A DNA stretch of 55,667 bases from Acidobacteriota bacterium (GTDB taxonomy: Bacteria > Acidobacteriota > Blastocatellia > RBC074), in contig JAHBSF010000032.1 in the NCBI GenBank assembly GCA_019639255.1, forward strand, positions 1 through 55,667, in the 5' to 3' direction. Every line of letters begins with the position of its first letter. Within the stretch, counting starts at the first letter, position 1. Under the pieces are notes generated by a model. The model worked only from the letters and a program-made list of their open reading frames with translations. It did not search any database and had not been told where the DNA came from. Below, piece by piece: positions 9,699-17,931 of the stretch. The translations under genes were made by a program, and so were the position numbers.

Positions 9699-12155
9699 AT
9701 GAACAGTTTGCGGCAGGACGCGCGGTTTGCATTGCGGATGTTGTTGCGCAATCCGGGTTTCACCATCGTTGCGATAATCACGCTTGCGATAGGCATCGGG
9801 GCCAACACGGCGATTTTCAGCGTCGTGCAGGCGGTTGTATTGCGGCCGTTGCCTTATGCGGAGCCGGAGCGGCTCGTGCGCGTTTACAGCGAATTTCCGA
9901 CGATGGATCTGCGGCGCTTCTGGATGTCCGCGCCCGAGTTTTTGGACATACAGAAAGAGGCGCAGTCCTGGGAGGCAATCGGCGCCTGGTCGCTCGGCGG
10001 CGCAAACGTCGGAACCGAGGGCGAACCGCTGCGGGCTACGGCGGCGCTTGTTACGCGCGGGCTCGTAGAGGCGCTCGGCGTGCGTCCGCAACTCGGTCGC
10101 AACTTCCTGCCCGAAGAAGATGTAAACGGCGGCCCGAGGGTAGTGCTTATGTCCGACGGATTATGGAAGCGCGCCTTCGGCGGCGATGCGGAGATAATCG
10201 GCCGGACCATTCAGGTCAATGCGCAGTCCTATACGGTCATCGGCGTTATGCCCGAGGGTTATGTATTTCCTCCGGGCGCAAACGACCCTGCCGAATTATG
10301 GACTTCATTTCAGTTCGATCCGGCGAATCCGGGCAATCGGGCCGGGCATTTTCTGTCTGTGATCGGCAGGCTGAAAAGCGGCGTGAGCATACAGCAGGCG
10401 CAATCCGAGATGAGTGCGCTGATGGCGGGATGGAAGGACGAGAAGCGCGCCAATCACCTACTGGATCCGCAGTTTCATCCCGTGCTGATGTTTCCGCTGC
10501 ACGAGGAAGTTATTTCGGGGGCGCGCACGGGCGTGCTGCTGCTGATGGGCGCGGTAGCGTTTGTTTTGCTGATTGCGTGCGTCAATGTGGCGAGCTTGCT
10601 GCTGGCGCGGGCAGAGGCGAGGCACAGGGAGTTTGCCGTGAGGCTTGCGCTCGGCGCAGGGCGGCTGCGCATGGTCAGGCAGTTTCTGGTCGAGGGATTT
10701 CTGATCGTGCTGCTCGGTGCGGGGCTGGGAATATTGCTCGCCGTATGGGGTCTGGATCTGATAGTGGCGCTTGCGCCCGACAGCGTGCCGCGCACGAGCG
10801 AAATCGGCGTCAATACCGCCGTGCTTTTATTCACGCTGGCGATATCGATTCTTGCCGTGATTTTCTTTGCGCTCGCGCCGCTTGCGCAGGTGCACGAGCG
10901 CAACCTCTCGGACTGGCTGCGCGGCGCGGGCACGCGCACGGCGGGCAGCGTGGGCGGGCAGAGGTTGCGGCGCGGGCTGGTGGTTGTGGAGATTGCGCTG
11001 GCGGTGGTGCTGGTGGTGAGCGCCGGATTGCTGCTGCGCGCGTTCTGGAAGCTTCAGGGCGTGGATCTGGGTTTTAATCCGGAGGGGGTCGTATCGTTTC
11101 AGCTTCAGATTCCCGCATCGAAGTATCAGGCAGGCGACCGTATGCGGTTCATCGACTCGCTTCAGCAGCGCATATCGGTTCTGCCGGGCGTGGAATCGGC
11201 GGCGCTTGCCGGAGGGCTTCCTCCGCTGCGCCCGATAAACGCCAACGACACCGACATAGAGGATTATCAGAAAACCACCGAGGAGGAGCCGGCGGAAAAC
11301 GTCGATTACTGGAATCTCGTCACCGAGGATTATTTCAAGGTCATGGGAATTCGTGCGGTCGAGGGGCGAGTGTTTACTGCGGCCGACAGGGACGAAAACG
11401 GATTGCGCGTGGCGGTGGTAAATCAGGCGTTGGCCCGGCGTTTCTGGAAGGGAAGTCCGATCGGAAGGCGCGTGAATCCGGGATTTTCGCAGCAGCCCAA
11501 CTGGTTTACGATCGTCGGCGTGGTGGAGGATGTAAAGAATGCGGGCGTGGATGCGCCGGCTGGGCCGGAACTGTATTTGATGAGACATCAGGCGGCGCCT
11601 GTTGGGGGCGTTCCCACTACGCTGAATTTCGCGGTCCGTACGACGGGAAATCCCTCGGCCGTGATTCCGGCAGTGCGCGCGGCGGTGCGCGAAATGGATC
11701 CGGGCGTGCCGGTTTACAATGCGCGGCCGATGACGGAACAGATATCGCAGTCGCTTGTCAGGCCTCGCTTTATTTCCACGCTGCTGGTGATATTCGCTGC
11801 TGCGGCGCTGCTGCTTGCCGCGGTGGGAATTTACGGCGTGATGTCGTATTCGGTGGTTCGGCGCACGCCCGAAATCGGCATACGGATGGCGCTCGGCGCA
11901 GGGCGCAGAGACGTGCTGGCGCTTGTAGTTCGTCAGGGGCTTGTGTTGATCGGCGCGGGAACGGTTGCAGGAATTGCGGCGTCGCTTGCGTTGACGCGCT
12001 TGTTTGCGAGCCTGCTTTACGGCGTGACGGCGGCCGATCCGTTGACATATGCGGGAGTGGTCGGAGTATTGGCGGTCGTGGCTGTTGCGGCTCTTTATCT
12101 GCCTGCGAGGCGCGCCGCACGCGTCGATCCGATGATCGCTTTGAGGTGCGAGTAA
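9699..12155 (+). CDS. ADOP-type FtsX/MacB-like ABC permease
   Basis: An 818-residue inner-membrane protein of the FtsX/MacB permease class typical of Acidobacteria. It starts [20 protein letters not shown], followed by a first transmembrane helix ([20 protein letters not shown]) and a large periplasmic MacB_PCD-like domain. The first FtsX block is at about residues 270-420 ([37 protein letters not shown]). A second periplasmic domain and a second FtsX block ([19 protein letters not shown]) follow. The full eight-helix duplicated layout is intact. The ATG at 9699 has GGGGGGA upstream. No ATP-binding subunit is adjacent, as is usual for this class; substrate is unknown. Confidence 0.9.
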   Translation: MNSLRQDARFALRMLLRNPGFTIVAIITLAIGIGANTAIFSVVQAVVLRPLPYAEPERLVRVYSEFPTMDLRRFWMSAPEFLDIQKEAQSWEAIGAWSLGGANVGTEGEPLRATAALVTRGLVEALGVRPQLGRNFLPEEDVNGGPRVVLMSDGLWKRAFGGDAEIIGRTIQVNAQSYTVIGVMPEGYVFPPGANDPAELWTSFQFDPANPGNRAGHFLSVIGRLKSGVSIQQAQSEMSALMAGWKDEKRANHLLDPQFHPVLMFPLHEEVISGARTGVLLLMGAVAFVLLIACVNVASLLLARAEARHREFAVRLALGAGRLRMVRQFLVEGFLIVLLGAGLGILLAVWGLDLIVALAPDSVPRTSEIGVNTAVLLFTLAISILAVIFFALAPLAQVHERNLSDWLRGAGTRTAGSVGGQRLRRGLVVVEIALAVVLVVSAGLLLRAFWKLQGVDLGFNPEGVVSFQLQIPASKYQAGDRMRFIDSLQQRISVLPGVESAALAGGLPPLRPINANDTDIEDYQKTTEEEPAENVDYWNLVTEDYFKVMGIRAVEGRVFTAADRDENGLRVAVVNQALARRFWKGSPIGRRVNPGFSQQPNWFTIVGVVEDVKNAGVDAPAGPELYLMRHQAAPVGGVPTTLNFAVRTTGNPSAVIPAVRAAVREMDPGVPVYNARPMTEQISQSLVRPRFISTLLVIFAAAALLLAAVGIYGVMSYSVVRRTPEIGIRMALGAGRRDVLALVVRQGLVLIGAGTVAGIAASLALTRLFASLLYGVTAADPLTYAGVVGVLAVVAVAALYLPARRAARVDPMIALRCE

Positions 12156-12157
12156 AA

Positions 12158-12270
12158 AGAAACCACGGAATACACGGAAGAAGACGGAACAAACGGAAAG
12201 AAACATCGCACGGTTTTGTTTCCGTGAATTCCGTGAATTCCGTGATTTTCGCGTGTTCCGTGGTTGCTTC
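12158..12270. repeat. ACGGAA palindrome, ACCACGGAATACACGG subtype
   Basis: The outer ends are GAAACCACGGAATACACGG and CGTGTTCCGTGGTTGCTTC, with imperfect interior pairing. It fills the gap between the permease stop and the stop of the leftward regulator gene, a convergent pair. Confidence 0.85.
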
Positions 12271-13098
12271 TCAGAGGTATTTGACGAAGACGAGTTCGTT
12301 GCGGCGTTCGTTGTAGACGAGTTCGTCGACGAGCTGGTTTGTAAGGAGGATGCCGAAGCCGCCCGCTCGAAGTCCCTTTTCATCGCGGATCGCCACGTGG
12401 CGGAACGGTTCGCCCGCGGGATTGTTTACGGCGGCGTGTTCCAGGCTCGCCGGATCGAAGCCCTCGCCCGGGTCCTTGATCCAGTAGATTATTGCGCGTT
12501 TGAGGCGCAGGCAGGCGACTTCGACCTGTTTTGCGGGATCGAGTTTGCCGCCGTGTTCTATGGCGTTGTTGAGCATCTCGCGGAAGGCGTAGGCTATGGC
12601 TTCGCGAGTGGTTTCGGGCAGATCGTTTTTGAGTTGTATAAGCAGTTTCTGGAGTACGGGCACCGCCGAAAGATCGCACGGAATCCGCAGTTCGACCCAG
12701 TCCGGAGTCGCGGAGACTATTTCGATGTTGACCATCGGACAGGATTCAAACACGGTGCTTACAGAGGCCCGGAGTTCGGAGATGGAGAACGGTTTGACGA
12801 GAAAATCGCAGATCTTTTTGCGCATAGCGCCGAGCACGGTGTCGGGCGTGCCGTGCGCGGTAATCATAATGCAGGGCAGCATCGGGAGAATGTCGCGCAC
12901 CCGGTCGAGAAACTGCAGGCCGTTCATCTCCGGCATGATGTAGTCGATGATTGCAAGTTCGACCGGTTCGCGCGCAAGCAGTTCAAGGCCCGCCGCGGCG
13001 TTTGTCGCCGACAACACCTCGTGGCCGTCGCCCTTGAGTGCGGTCGTAATCAGCCGGTGGAGTTCGGGATCGTCATCGACCAGCAGAATCCGGCTCAT
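12271..13098 (-). CDS. Response regulator fused to an RsbW-like ATPase domain
   Basis: A 275-residue signalling protein. Residues 1-120 are a receiver domain with the acidic pair in LLVDDDPE, the phosphorylatable Asp in IIDYIMPEMNG, the switch Thr in MITAHGT and Lys in LVKPF. Residues about 125-275 are a HATPase_c_2-type domain with the N box EMLNNAIEHG, G1-like DPGEGFDP and G2-like GGFGILL. There is no His-phosphoacceptor helix, so it looks like an anti-sigma/serine kinase under receiver control rather than a classical histidine kinase. The ATG at 13098 has GAGGGAAACG upstream. Three 13-bp repeats lie 50 bp upstream. Confidence 0.88.
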   Translation of the reverse strand: MSRILLVDDDPELHRLITTALKGDGHEVLSATNAAAGLELLAREPVELAIIDYIMPEMNGLQFLDRVRDILPMLPCIMITAHGTPDTVLGAMRKKICDFLVKPFSISELRASVSTVFESCPMVNIEIVSATPDWVELRIPCDLSAVPVLQKLLIQLKNDLPETTREAIAYAFREMLNNAIEHGGKLDPAKQVEVACLRLKRAIIYWIKDPGEGFDPASLEHAAVNNPAGEPFRHVAIRDEKGLRAGGFGILLTNQLVDELVYNERRNELVFVKYL

Positions 13099-13147
13099 CG
13101 TTTCCCTCGCGCATCCGCTTGCATTTCCGACATAGGGTTCGATATCG

Positions 13148-13186
13148 GGTTTACAGATCAGGTTTACAGATCGGGTTTACAGAATC
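13148..13186. repeat. Three direct repeats of GGTTTACAGATC, 13-bp period
   Basis: Copies begin at 13148, 13161 and 13174; the third has one inserted base. They lie between the divergent regulator and DinB-like genes and could be an operator or a slippage product. Confidence 0.75.
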
Positions 13187-13274
13187 ATTGTCTTACGGTA
13201 TTAGAGCGAACTGATTATGCCTTGTGAGGGGTTGTTTGGCCAGTGACCCGACATTGAAACTCCCGGAAAATCAA

Positions 13275-13859
13275 ATGAAAGACCATCAACGCTCTTTTCT
13301 TCCGTCTCCACCGGATCAAACGCTCGCACCCGGCCTCGGGTTCCTTCGCCATGCGCGCTTCAGGTTGACGCGGGACTACGTAGTCAAGATCCAAAGCGCA
13401 ATCGCGCCGCTCGACGACGAGCAGATTTGGCGGCGGCCGAACGCGGCGTCAAACAGCATCGGAAACCTGCTGCTGCACCTTGAAGGCAATCTGAGGCAGT
13501 GGATCGTAGCCGGAGTCGGGGCGAATGAAGATCGCCGCGACCGGGCAGGCGAATTTGCTTCGACGGGCGGTGTGCAGAAAAACGAGTTGCTTGCGGCGAT
13601 GCTTGCGGCGGTTGAAGAGGCGGACGCGGTGCTGGCGGTTGTTGAGGAGAAAATGGCGCGTGAGGGCGATGAATCGGAGCTTGGGCGATTGATCGAGCCG
13701 CAGGGTTATACACAGACGGCGCTCGATGCAATTTTTCACGCAGTCGAACATTTCAGCTATCACACGGGCCAGATCGTGCTGCTTGCCAAGTGGCTGCGCG
13801 GCGAGGGGATGCGGTTTTACGACGACGGAGAACTGTTGGAAAAAGGGCGGCGGAGATGA
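13275..13859 (+). CDS. DinB-superfamily (DUF1572-like) protein
   Basis: A 194-residue protein that matches the DUF1572 branch of the DinB/YfiT four-helix superfamily by pattern: ARFRLTRDYVVKIQSAIAPL, then NSIGNLLLHLEGNLRQW with a His, and VEHFSYHTGQIVLLAKW near the C-terminus with two further His residues. The spaced histidines are the usual metal site of the fold. Enzymatic role is unknown; some relatives are thiol-dependent transferases. The ATG at 13275 is preceded by GGAAAA; an in-frame ATG at 13224 would add 17 residues without a better ribosome site. Confidence 0.8.
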   Translation: MKDHQRSFLPSPPDQTLAPGLGFLRHARFRLTRDYVVKIQSAIAPLDDEQIWRRPNAASNSIGNLLLHLEGNLRQWIVAGVGANEDRRDRAGEFASTGGVQKNELLAAMLAAVEEADAVLAVVEEKMAREGDESELGRLIEPQGYTQTALDAIFHAVEHFSYHTGQIVLLAKWLRGEGMRFYDDGELLEKGRRR

Positions 13860-13862
13860 GTC

Positions 13863-13891
13863 TTGCCTTCATTTGAGCGATCACTTAAAGT
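13863..13891 (+). promoter_or_regulatory. Candidate sigma-70 promoter of the tRNA-Arg gene
   Basis: TTGCCT, a 17-bp spacer and TAAAGT lie ten bases before the tRNA 5' end. It is a motif and position match only. Confidence 0.5.
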
Positions 13892-13900
13892 AGCGACCGG

Positions 13901-13973
13901 GCCCCCGTAGCTCAGCGGATAGAGCATCTGCCTTCTAAGCAGAGGGCCGCTGGTTCGAGTCCAGCCGGGGGCA
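13901..13973 (+). tRNA. tRNA-Arg (anticodon UCU)
   Basis: The 73-nt cloverleaf has acceptor stem GCCCCCG/CGGGGGC, anticodon stem TCTGC/GCAGA around loop CTTCTAA (anticodon TCT, reading AGA), T stem GCTGG/CCAGC with loop TTCGAGT, and discriminator A. CCA is not encoded. An integrase remnant directly downstream suggests that the 3' end served as an attachment site. Confidence 0.95.
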
Positions 13974-13979
13974 TTACAA

Positions 13980-14225
13980 CTACTTGATTCTGCATAGTTT
14001 GGAAAAGGGGGCGGGCTTATTCGGATCTTCCGGTTGAGCCTGCCCCCTTTTGTGCTCCCTTTTCGCGTTCGATTTGGCAGTTATTAGCCCCGCGAGCGCT
14101 GCCCCGACTGCCTTCACCGTGCTGTTATCGGTGCGCAAATATCTACGAAAAGTTTTCTCCTGGCTGTGTCCTGTGATGGCCATTCCGTGTTGAGGCGCGA
14201 TGCCGGCTGCGGTCAGCGCGTTCAC
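13980..14225 (-). pseudogene. C-terminal fragment of a tyrosine recombinase (integrase)
   Basis: About 81 residues are readable, containing DIVNALTAAGIAPQHG just before, and ITGHSQEKTFRRYLRTD, the C-terminal His and nucleophile Tyr block of tyrosine recombinases. The catalytic domain upstream, including the first Arg, is missing; the frame is lost near 14230-14250. Its 3' end points at the tRNA-Arg gene seven bases away, the usual orientation for an integrase of a tRNA-targeted element. It marks the edge of a decayed island. Confidence 0.75.
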
Positions 14226-14335
14226 GATGTCGGTCGTGGCTCATAGGCATAGTGATCCTCCGATGCCCCCCGGCGTGATGTGGATATAGCAAATTTAATG
14301 AATCGCTGATCTGATCTCTAAAACTTTCACCACCC

Positions 14336-14650
14336 TCAAGGTGTAGTGACCCTGTAAAGAACACCCTCCACTAATAGCGATTTCGGATCGGGTTTTCCAC
14401 TCGCTCCGATTGTTCCGTCCTTTCTGAGATACTGATGGACGACTGCAATCCTGTTGCCCCTCCCGTCTAGATAGGCGATAATCTGGCTGCGGGTACAGTA
14501 GGGTTCCCGAGCTTTTGGTCGTGAGGGGTGAGCATCTTTCAGGACTTTTTCATGCAGTTGTCCATTTTTCACCTGCTCCCAATAGCGCCCCTGATTAAAT
14601 AGTTTCTGAATTTTCCAGGGTGGGACATCGCGATAGGTAAAATTGCCCAT
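14336..14650 (-). CDS. Conserved small protein of unknown function
   Basis: A 104-residue soluble protein with no signal or membrane segment. Its centre (VPPWKIQKLFNQGRYWEQV, HPSRPKAREPYCTRSQI, HQYLRKDGTIGASGKPDP) has the look of a well-conserved family that I recognise only as hypothetical. The start ATG at 14650 shares two bases (CATG) with the start of the divergent gene, so neither gene has private upstream sequence. It lies in the tRNA-Arg island. Confidence 0.65.
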   Translation of the reverse strand: MGNFTYRDVPPWKIQKLFNQGRYWEQVKNGQLHEKVLKDAHPSRPKAREPYCTRSQIIAYLDGRGNRIAVVHQYLRKDGTIGASGKPDPKSLLVEGVLYRVTTP

Positions 14651-15038
14651 GCTTGATCTCGAAATTCGCCAACATTTAATTGACTATCTTACTGAGAAAG
14701 TAACCATTCAGGAGTTCCAGGAATGGTTCGTTCCCGCTACCTGGGACATTGACCAGACCGACAATCAGAGCGCAAAAGATCTCGCAAATGATATCGAGCT
14801 TGCTCTGGCGGAGTTTACGAGCGGACATTTAGACGAAGAAGAGCTGCATCGTGAGCTTTTGCCGCTTGCGCAAAATGTCCGTATGGTCATTGGTAATGTG
14901 AGTTGCGGCGTCTTGCTTGTAACGGCCGAACGGGATCCCTCCCAGATCTTCCAAGTCAGCCCTCCCGTTATGGAAGTCGGTTATAAATCAACCGAACCGG
15001 GACTCGCGTCATCAACTCATCCTGTAGAGATATGTTGA
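14649..15038 (+). CDS. Small acidic protein of unknown function
   Basis: A 129-residue protein starting MLDLEIRQHLIDYLTEKVT. Residues 1-80 are acidic and helical (FQEWFVPATWDIDQTDNQSA, LANDIELALAEFTSGHLDEE) and look conserved; the tail after about residue 85 is less protein-like and overlaps the convergent gene by 71 bp. The tail may be read-through past a lost stop. It starts back-to-back with the leftward gene at 14650. Function is unknown; a paired role with that neighbour is only a suggestion from the shared start. Confidence 0.6.
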   Translation: MLDLEIRQHLIDYLTEKVTIQEFQEWFVPATWDIDQTDNQSAKDLANDIELALAEFTSGHLDEEELHRELLPLAQNVRMVIGNVSCGVLLVTAERDPSQIFQVSPPVMEVGYKSTEPGLASSTHPVEIC

Positions 15039-15387
15039 TCCAATAGAGCCCCTCCTCCTCTATATCGAGACCCAGTTGCACGACGACCGCCGCGCCCCTG
15101 TCGTCGCCTTCAAGAAAGAGCGGTATGGCGGTAATGGATTTATCCCTTCCTGCCGGATTGGTCAGGCTAATCGAAACCTCGTACTTTCCTTTTGCGAAGC
15201 CCGACTTGAACGATAAGTAGAGGAAGGCGTTGACTTGCCCCTTCGGCATCCGTTGGGGGGCTTGCGGCCCAGAAGCGCTGACCGTGAAGCGATCGACCAT
15301 GCGGATCAAGCTTTGGACTCCGTCCTTTTCTTCGAGCACGCGTTCGCATAATGCTGCGACCGCTAAATACGGCCCTCCGGTATCCAT
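14968..15387 (-). CDS. Conserved hypothetical, predicted beta-sandwich protein
   Basis: A 139-residue protein (PYLAVAALCERVLEEKDGVQ, DRFTVSASGPQ, AGRDKSITAIPLFLEGDD, LGLDIEEEGLYWINISL) with alternating hydrophobic strands and no signal peptide. The pattern resembles small single-domain beta proteins found next to mobile DNA; no function can be given. The ATG at 15387 has a strong GGAGG nine to ten bases upstream, so expression is likely. It overlaps the 3' end of the rightward gene. Confidence 0.65.
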   Translation of the reverse strand: MDTGGPYLAVAALCERVLEEKDGVQSLIRMVDRFTVSASGPQAPQRMPKGQVNAFLYLSFKSGFAKGKYEVSISLTNPAGRDKSITAIPLFLEGDDRGAAVVVQLGLDIEEEGLYWINISLQDELMTRVPVRLIYNRLP

Positions 15388-15455
15388 CTTGTTCTACCCT
15401 CCTATATTGTATTGAAAGATTCATTTTGCTTATAAGCCACTTCGCACTCGGAATA

Positions 15456-15716
15456 TTATTCCAGAGCATTCCGGTTTCCCGTCGCTCTGCCATCCGGGAA
15501 TCTGTAGCTGTTGACACTTACGCGCTCCAGCAGGCCGCGTGCGATCATCCGCTCGGCCCATCTGTGGGCATCTGAGCCAATGGGCGCCTCGAAGACGTCG
15601 GTCGGTCGGATTCTCATAAGATAGCGCTGCTCGAGCAGCCGGTTCAGGTCGGCGCCTTCCTCCCTGTTCTTGGCGATTTTTTGAAATAACCATTTCAGGC
15701 CCTGGCCGATGAGATC
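15456..15716 (-). pseudogene. Fragment of an unknown helical protein
   Basis: This frame reads WLFQKIAKNREEGADLNRLL, then RIRPTDVFEAPIGSDAHRWA and LLERVSVNSYRFPDG, and ends at TAA 15456. It looks like real coding sequence, but an in-frame TGA at 15717 cuts it and no start codon stands near the 5' end; an internal ATG at 15617 would give 53 residues. Treated as a remnant in the island. Confidence 0.4.
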
Positions 15717-15828
15717 TCACATCAAGGCCCCTCTTCCCACTCCCGATTATTACCGCCAGTACACACGTCTGCACTCTGAGCCATCTTCCTTGATAATTCC
15801 GTGCCCACCCCGCGCGCCGTCAGCGTCC

Positions 15829-16008
15829 TCAATCCAACTCGCCGCGTTTGATCTTCGGCAGCACCTCAGCGTTGACGCTCACAACCTCGCCGGCAACGGG
15901 CAGGTCAACAAAACTCACGCTCCCTGTCCGCCCTCCTGTCGGCTTAAACCTGAATACCAGCACCTGATTCTCTCCGGCGTCAAACGTCTCCCCCGGCTGG
16001 AGCGCCAT
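15829..16008 (-). pseudogene. Cohesin-like domain, C-terminal fragment
   Basis: Fifty-nine residues from ATG 16008 (preceded in frame by LGIT) read MALQPGETFDAGENQVLVFR, then GSVSFVDLPVAGEVVSVNAE. The F-x-D-x-P-V-x-REVVDVNA-like ending is the closing strand pattern of cohesin-type beta sandwiches found in secreted Acidobacteria and Chloroflexi proteins. The rest of the protein is absent. Confidence 0.45.
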
Positions 16009-16032
16009 CGTGATACCGAGGAGCGAACTGCA

Positions 16033-16731
16033 TTAGACTCGCGGTTGTGTAATCTCGGCCAGTTCGCCGTTTTTGAATCGAAGCACGAACCTCGTGCCGC
16101 GCTCGACCGCTTGATTGATGGCGGCATCGGTCGATCCTCTTGGTCGAGACGGTGTCGCCAATTCTCCCTCGACAAGGTGAACTTTTGCCGCGCTGCGCAT
16201 GTGTGTCTCGGCGCTGAAGAATCCGACCTTCCAAATCTCGGTTTTTCCGTCGGCGGTTTCGCTCGCTTCTTTCCCCAGAATTCGATTGCCGGCAATCTGG
16301 GCAGCGTGTTCGGTCTTCATGCCAACCCAATACTCGCCATCAACGACCCGCTCGCATTGTTCGGGCGAGAGATCCGCGAACTTCTTTTGTATCTCGGCCG
16401 CCAGTTCCCGCCGTTTCGCGGGCCATGCGGATTCAGGCACGAATGCGACAGTGAATTCAGTGGCCGATATTTCATACGTTGGCGGCTTCATACCGCGCGT
16501 CGTAAAGGGCCCGCGCCTTTCATCCTGCGGGCCGAAGGTGAGGATCACCTTTTTCTTGTCCTGCTTGACGACTTCCCACCGCTCGCCCCGCTGGACTTCG
16601 ACTGGTAGCTTGAGGAATTTCGTGTTGGTCTGGAGCGGGGCTTGTCGGATGGCGACGTAGATGTCGCCAGACTGAGCGAAAGCCGAGTGCGTCAGTAAAA
16701 TAAGCGTGAGAAGGGCAAGTGATATTTTCAT
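16033..16731 (-). CDS. Secreted protein of unknown function
   Basis: A 232-residue protein with a clear signal peptide (MKISLALLTLILLTHSAFA-QSG). The mature part is mixed polar/hydrophobic (DIYVAIRQAPLQTNTKFLKL, FGPQDERRGPFTTRG, FADLSPEQCERVVDGEYWVG) without a motif I can name. The start is well supported by the signal peptide. It is the largest intact gene of the island, probably exported, role unknown. Confidence 0.65.
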   Translation of the reverse strand: MKISLALLTLILLTHSAFAQSGDIYVAIRQAPLQTNTKFLKLPVEVQRGERWEVVKQDKKKVILTFGPQDERRGPFTTRGMKPPTYEISATEFTVAFVPESAWPAKRRELAAEIQKKFADLSPEQCERVVDGEYWVGMKTEHAAQIAGNRILGKEASETADGKTEIWKVGFFSAETHMRSAAKVHLVEGELATPSRPRGSTDAAINQAVERGTRFVLRFKNGELAEITQPRV

Positions 16732-16839
16732 AACTGCACCGCGTGTCTTTTACCGCCGGTTACACTCATACGTCGACTCTCACGGCCTGGCCGTCTGTGC
16801 GGTTGCATCGGGAGATAGGTATCGAGTGTGCGCATTGTT

Positions 16840-17061
16840 TTACTCCGCTCGCATATATTTCCCATATCGCTCGTGATAGACATACTCGGCTACCTCAGTT
16901 CCGCAGGTTTTGCACACCCAGTGCGACGAGAAAAAGCCTTTCGATTCGACGCAGTCCCAGCAGAGATCTTTGTGCTTCGGACATTTGAATTTACTCTTGC
17001 TGGACTAATCTGCCTCTCTTAGCCTTTTACGGATTCCGCAGCGAAATTCTTTTCCGGCCAT
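16840..17061 (-). pseudogene. Small zinc-ribbon protein interrupted by an in-frame TAG
   Basis: From ATG 17061 (GAGGGCGAA upstream) the frame reads MAGKEFRCGIRKRLREAD, meets TAG at 17005-17007, then continues FKCPKHKDLCWDC...HWVCKTCGTEVAEYVYHERY to TAA at 16840. The second half has two CxxC/CxxH-type knuckles of a zinc ribbon but no start codon of its own. A single change (for example TGG to TAG) explains the break. Readthrough is possible but unsupported. Confidence 0.5.
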
Positions 17062-17104
17062 TTCGCCCTCTGCCTTTCTTTCATTCGATTGATTTCCGTG
17101 CACC

Positions 17105-17320
17105 TCAATGATGCCCAGGCTTCTTTCTTCTGCACGTTCCGCAGCTTCCGCCATTCTTCGCACAGTGCTTGCAGTATTTGCAGCTTGAGCAGGCACGGCA
17201 GGGGCTGGCGCCGGTGCAGGTTGCCGCGGCCGAGTCTGCTGATTGAGCAGTAAGCGCGTTCAGTCCGGCGAGTCCGGCGAGCCCGGCACAGATGATGGTG
17301 ATGCGGAGAATGTTCTTCAT
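17105..17320 (-). CDS. Small secreted cysteine-rich protein
   Basis: Seventy-one residues: a signal peptide (MKNILRITIICAGLAGLAGL...) followed by a mature part of about 45 residues with nine Cys (TCTGASPCRACSSCKYCKHC, GSCGTCRRK). The repeated CxxC spacing suggests metal binding or disulfides outside the membrane. The ATG at 17320 has AAAGGAGC upstream. I know no function for this family. It lies between the broken zinc-ribbon gene and the SHOCT-like gene. Confidence 0.7.
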   Translation of the reverse strand: MKNILRITIICAGLAGLAGLNALTAQSADSAAATCTGASPCRACSSCKYCKHCAKNGGSCGTCRRKKPGHH

Positions 17321-17340
17321 GGGGCTCCTTTCGTACGGGA

Positions 17341-17496
17341 TCAGATTTCATCCAGAATCTTCCGCCGCCGTTCGGCGAATTCGTCATCGTCCATCATTCC
17401 GATTCGATGCAACCCGGCGAGCCTTGCAAGACGCTCCTCCAAAGAGCCGGACTGCTTCTGCGATGCACCGGCGTACGCTGCATTGATGTCATTCAT
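17341..17496 (-). CDS. Short SHOCT-domain protein
   Basis: Fifty-one residues ending in a SHOCT-like helix pair: LEERLARLAGLHRIGMMDDD then EFAERRRKILDEI. SHOCT domains are short C-terminal oligomerisation tags, so this may be the tail of the upstream truncated frame. The ATG at 17496 overlaps the stop of that frame, which would allow coupling. Whether it is expressed alone is uncertain. Confidence 0.5.
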   Translation of the reverse strand: MNDINAAYAGASQKQSGSLEERLARLAGLHRIGMMDDDEFAERRRKILDEI

Positions 17497-17646
17497 CAGT
17501 TCTGCTGATGATCTGAATAATCATCACCTTGCGGGTGAACCTGCCGGACTGATCGCCGAGTCCCATCAGTTTTCCAAAGCCGGGCTGATTGTTTACACCT
17601 CCAATAACGAAGGTCTTTTCCGAAATACCGACGAGGTAATATATCT
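17488..17646 (-). pseudogene. Truncated gene upstream of the SHOCT tail
   Basis: An open frame reads KIYYLVGISEKTFVIGGVNN, then FGKLMGLGDQSGRFTRKVM and ends TDE at about 17488. It has no start codon, and its 5' side is cut exactly at the inverted end (17647) of the MITE-like element, so it was probably disrupted by that insertion. Confidence 0.4.
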
Positions 17647-17910
17647 TAGCGGGTGAGTTTCATACATAGACGATTTGCCCGTTTGATAGAGGGCTGAGCG
17701 ATTCTGAATCCGGTTTTGGCAATTATTCGCTCTTTCGTTTCGGCAAACCGGCAATCAACATTTGACCGATAAAGATTTGCCCGATAAAGCCCAAAAGCCT
17801 TGAAAATGCTCCGACAGTCCTTCGTTGAAAAAATCGTCCAAATGAGCGCCAGGCAATCTCAAACCCGCATAACTACGGTGTTTTTGCTTGTGTATGAAAC
17901 TCCCCCACTA
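17647..17910. mobile_element. 264-bp MITE-like element with 20-bp inverted ends
   Basis: TAGCGGGTGAGTTTCATACA at 17647-17666 pairs with 17891-17910 at 18 of 20 positions. The interior is less GC-rich than the surroundings and has no gene. No clear target duplication is visible. Confidence 0.5.
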
Positions 17911-17931
17911 CGGGCCTATACCTGCCAGTTT

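Noticed and set aside
14250-14285. Possible att copy: GCCGGGGGGCAT on the minus strand resembles the tRNA 3' end GCCGGGGGCAT
   Set aside because: It is short, inverted and has an extra G; I saw no longer match and cannot call an attachment site.
15430-15774. 114-residue leftward frame
   Set aside because: Its residues look random (Arg-rich), while another frame on the same strand at 15456-15716 is clearly more protein-like.
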